DNA from: Planctomycetota bacterium
GTDB taxonomy: Bacteria > Planctomycetota > Phycisphaerae > Sedimentisphaerales > SM23-30
Assembly: GCA_029573975.1 (NCBI GenBank)
Contig: JAKQBU010000340.1
Location: forward strand, 1 to 6,689
Direction of reading: 5' to 3'
Length of the DNA stretch: 6,689 nucleotides
In this document: positions 6,608 to 6,689 of the stretch, one piece after another
Layout: each line of letters opens with the position of its first letter
Position numbering within the stretch: position 1 is the stretch's first letter
The notes under the pieces: generated by a model
What the model was told of the DNA's origin: nothing
Seen by the model: the letters and a program-made list of their open reading frames with translations, nothing else
Databases searched by the model: none
Made by a program: the position numbers and the translations under genes

Positions 6608-6689
6608 ATGGAACCGTCAAAAGTCGATATGGACATCCAAAAACGGCTCTGGCTTTCCAAGAATAAGGGATCGAAGATTTTTGATGCTG
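6608..6689 (+). CDS. Possible start of a further gene, 3'-partial, unrecognised
   Basis: From the ATG at 6608 the frame stays open for 27 codons to the window edge (MEPSKVDMDIQKRLWLSKNK and on to ..IFDA). An in-frame TAA at 6602-6604 fixes this as the earliest ATG; a second ATG at 6629 gives an alternative start. No good ribosome site precedes either: AGGA at 6586-6589 is 18 bases from the first ATG. The peptide is charged and hydrophilic, with no signal-peptide character. It lies downstream of the rightward promoter candidate and is divergent from the kinase. The visible part is too short to assign a family. Confidence 0.4.
   Translation, partial: MEPSKVDMDIQKRLWLSKNKGSKIFDA

Noticed and set aside
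6574..6666. 30-codon open frame beginning MQRHRIYFTIIDG
   Set aside because: It has no ribosome site, overlaps the 6608 frame, is very short, and has no recognisable feature.

Overview
This 6.7 kb window looks like part of a planctomycete chromosome, probably from the anaerobic Phycisphaerae/Sedimentisphaerales group. That is an inference from protein style: a 'DIGAYE' beta-helix tail, a PQQ-like propeller, a dockerin-like segment (DLDGN..VDFVDYALFLNTW) and FGE-type domains ending in GFRxCR, all joined in one large protein. No rRNA, tRNA, CRISPR array, insertion sequence or replication origin was recognised.

Left part (2-3721, + strand): the 3' portion of one very large gene whose start lies upstream of the window. 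The visible 1239 residues contain, in order, the end of a probable beta-helix region, an Ig-like module, a PQQ-like beta-propeller, a split dockerin-like calcium-binding module, an FGE-sulfatase (C-type-lectin fold) domain, a PASTA domain and a second FGE-sulfatase domain. The two FGE domains are a tandem duplication, and both lack the first of the two catalytic cysteines of true formylglycine-generating enzymes. The protein is most likely a secreted or surface adhesion/scaffold protein, not an enzyme.

Middle and right part (3772-6300, - strand): a two-gene operon, transcribed right to left and convergent with the large gene. It encodes a soluble PAS-containing NtrB-like histidine kinase followed, after 27 bases, by an NtrC-family sigma-54-dependent response regulator. 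Both proteins keep every key phosphotransfer and ATPase residue checked. Their target is not visible; no convincing -24/-12 promoter was found in the window.

Right edge (6301-6689): an AT-rich divergent intergenic region with a good sigma-70-like promoter candidate towards the kinase and another pointing right. The latter has a 7-bp inverted repeat in its spacer. It leads to a short open frame from 6608 that runs off the window and may be the start of another gene.

The novel points are modest: the unusual domain chain with a PASTA linker between two degenerate FGE domains, the split dockerin, and the control region on the right. No complete undescribed defence or mobile system is visible.
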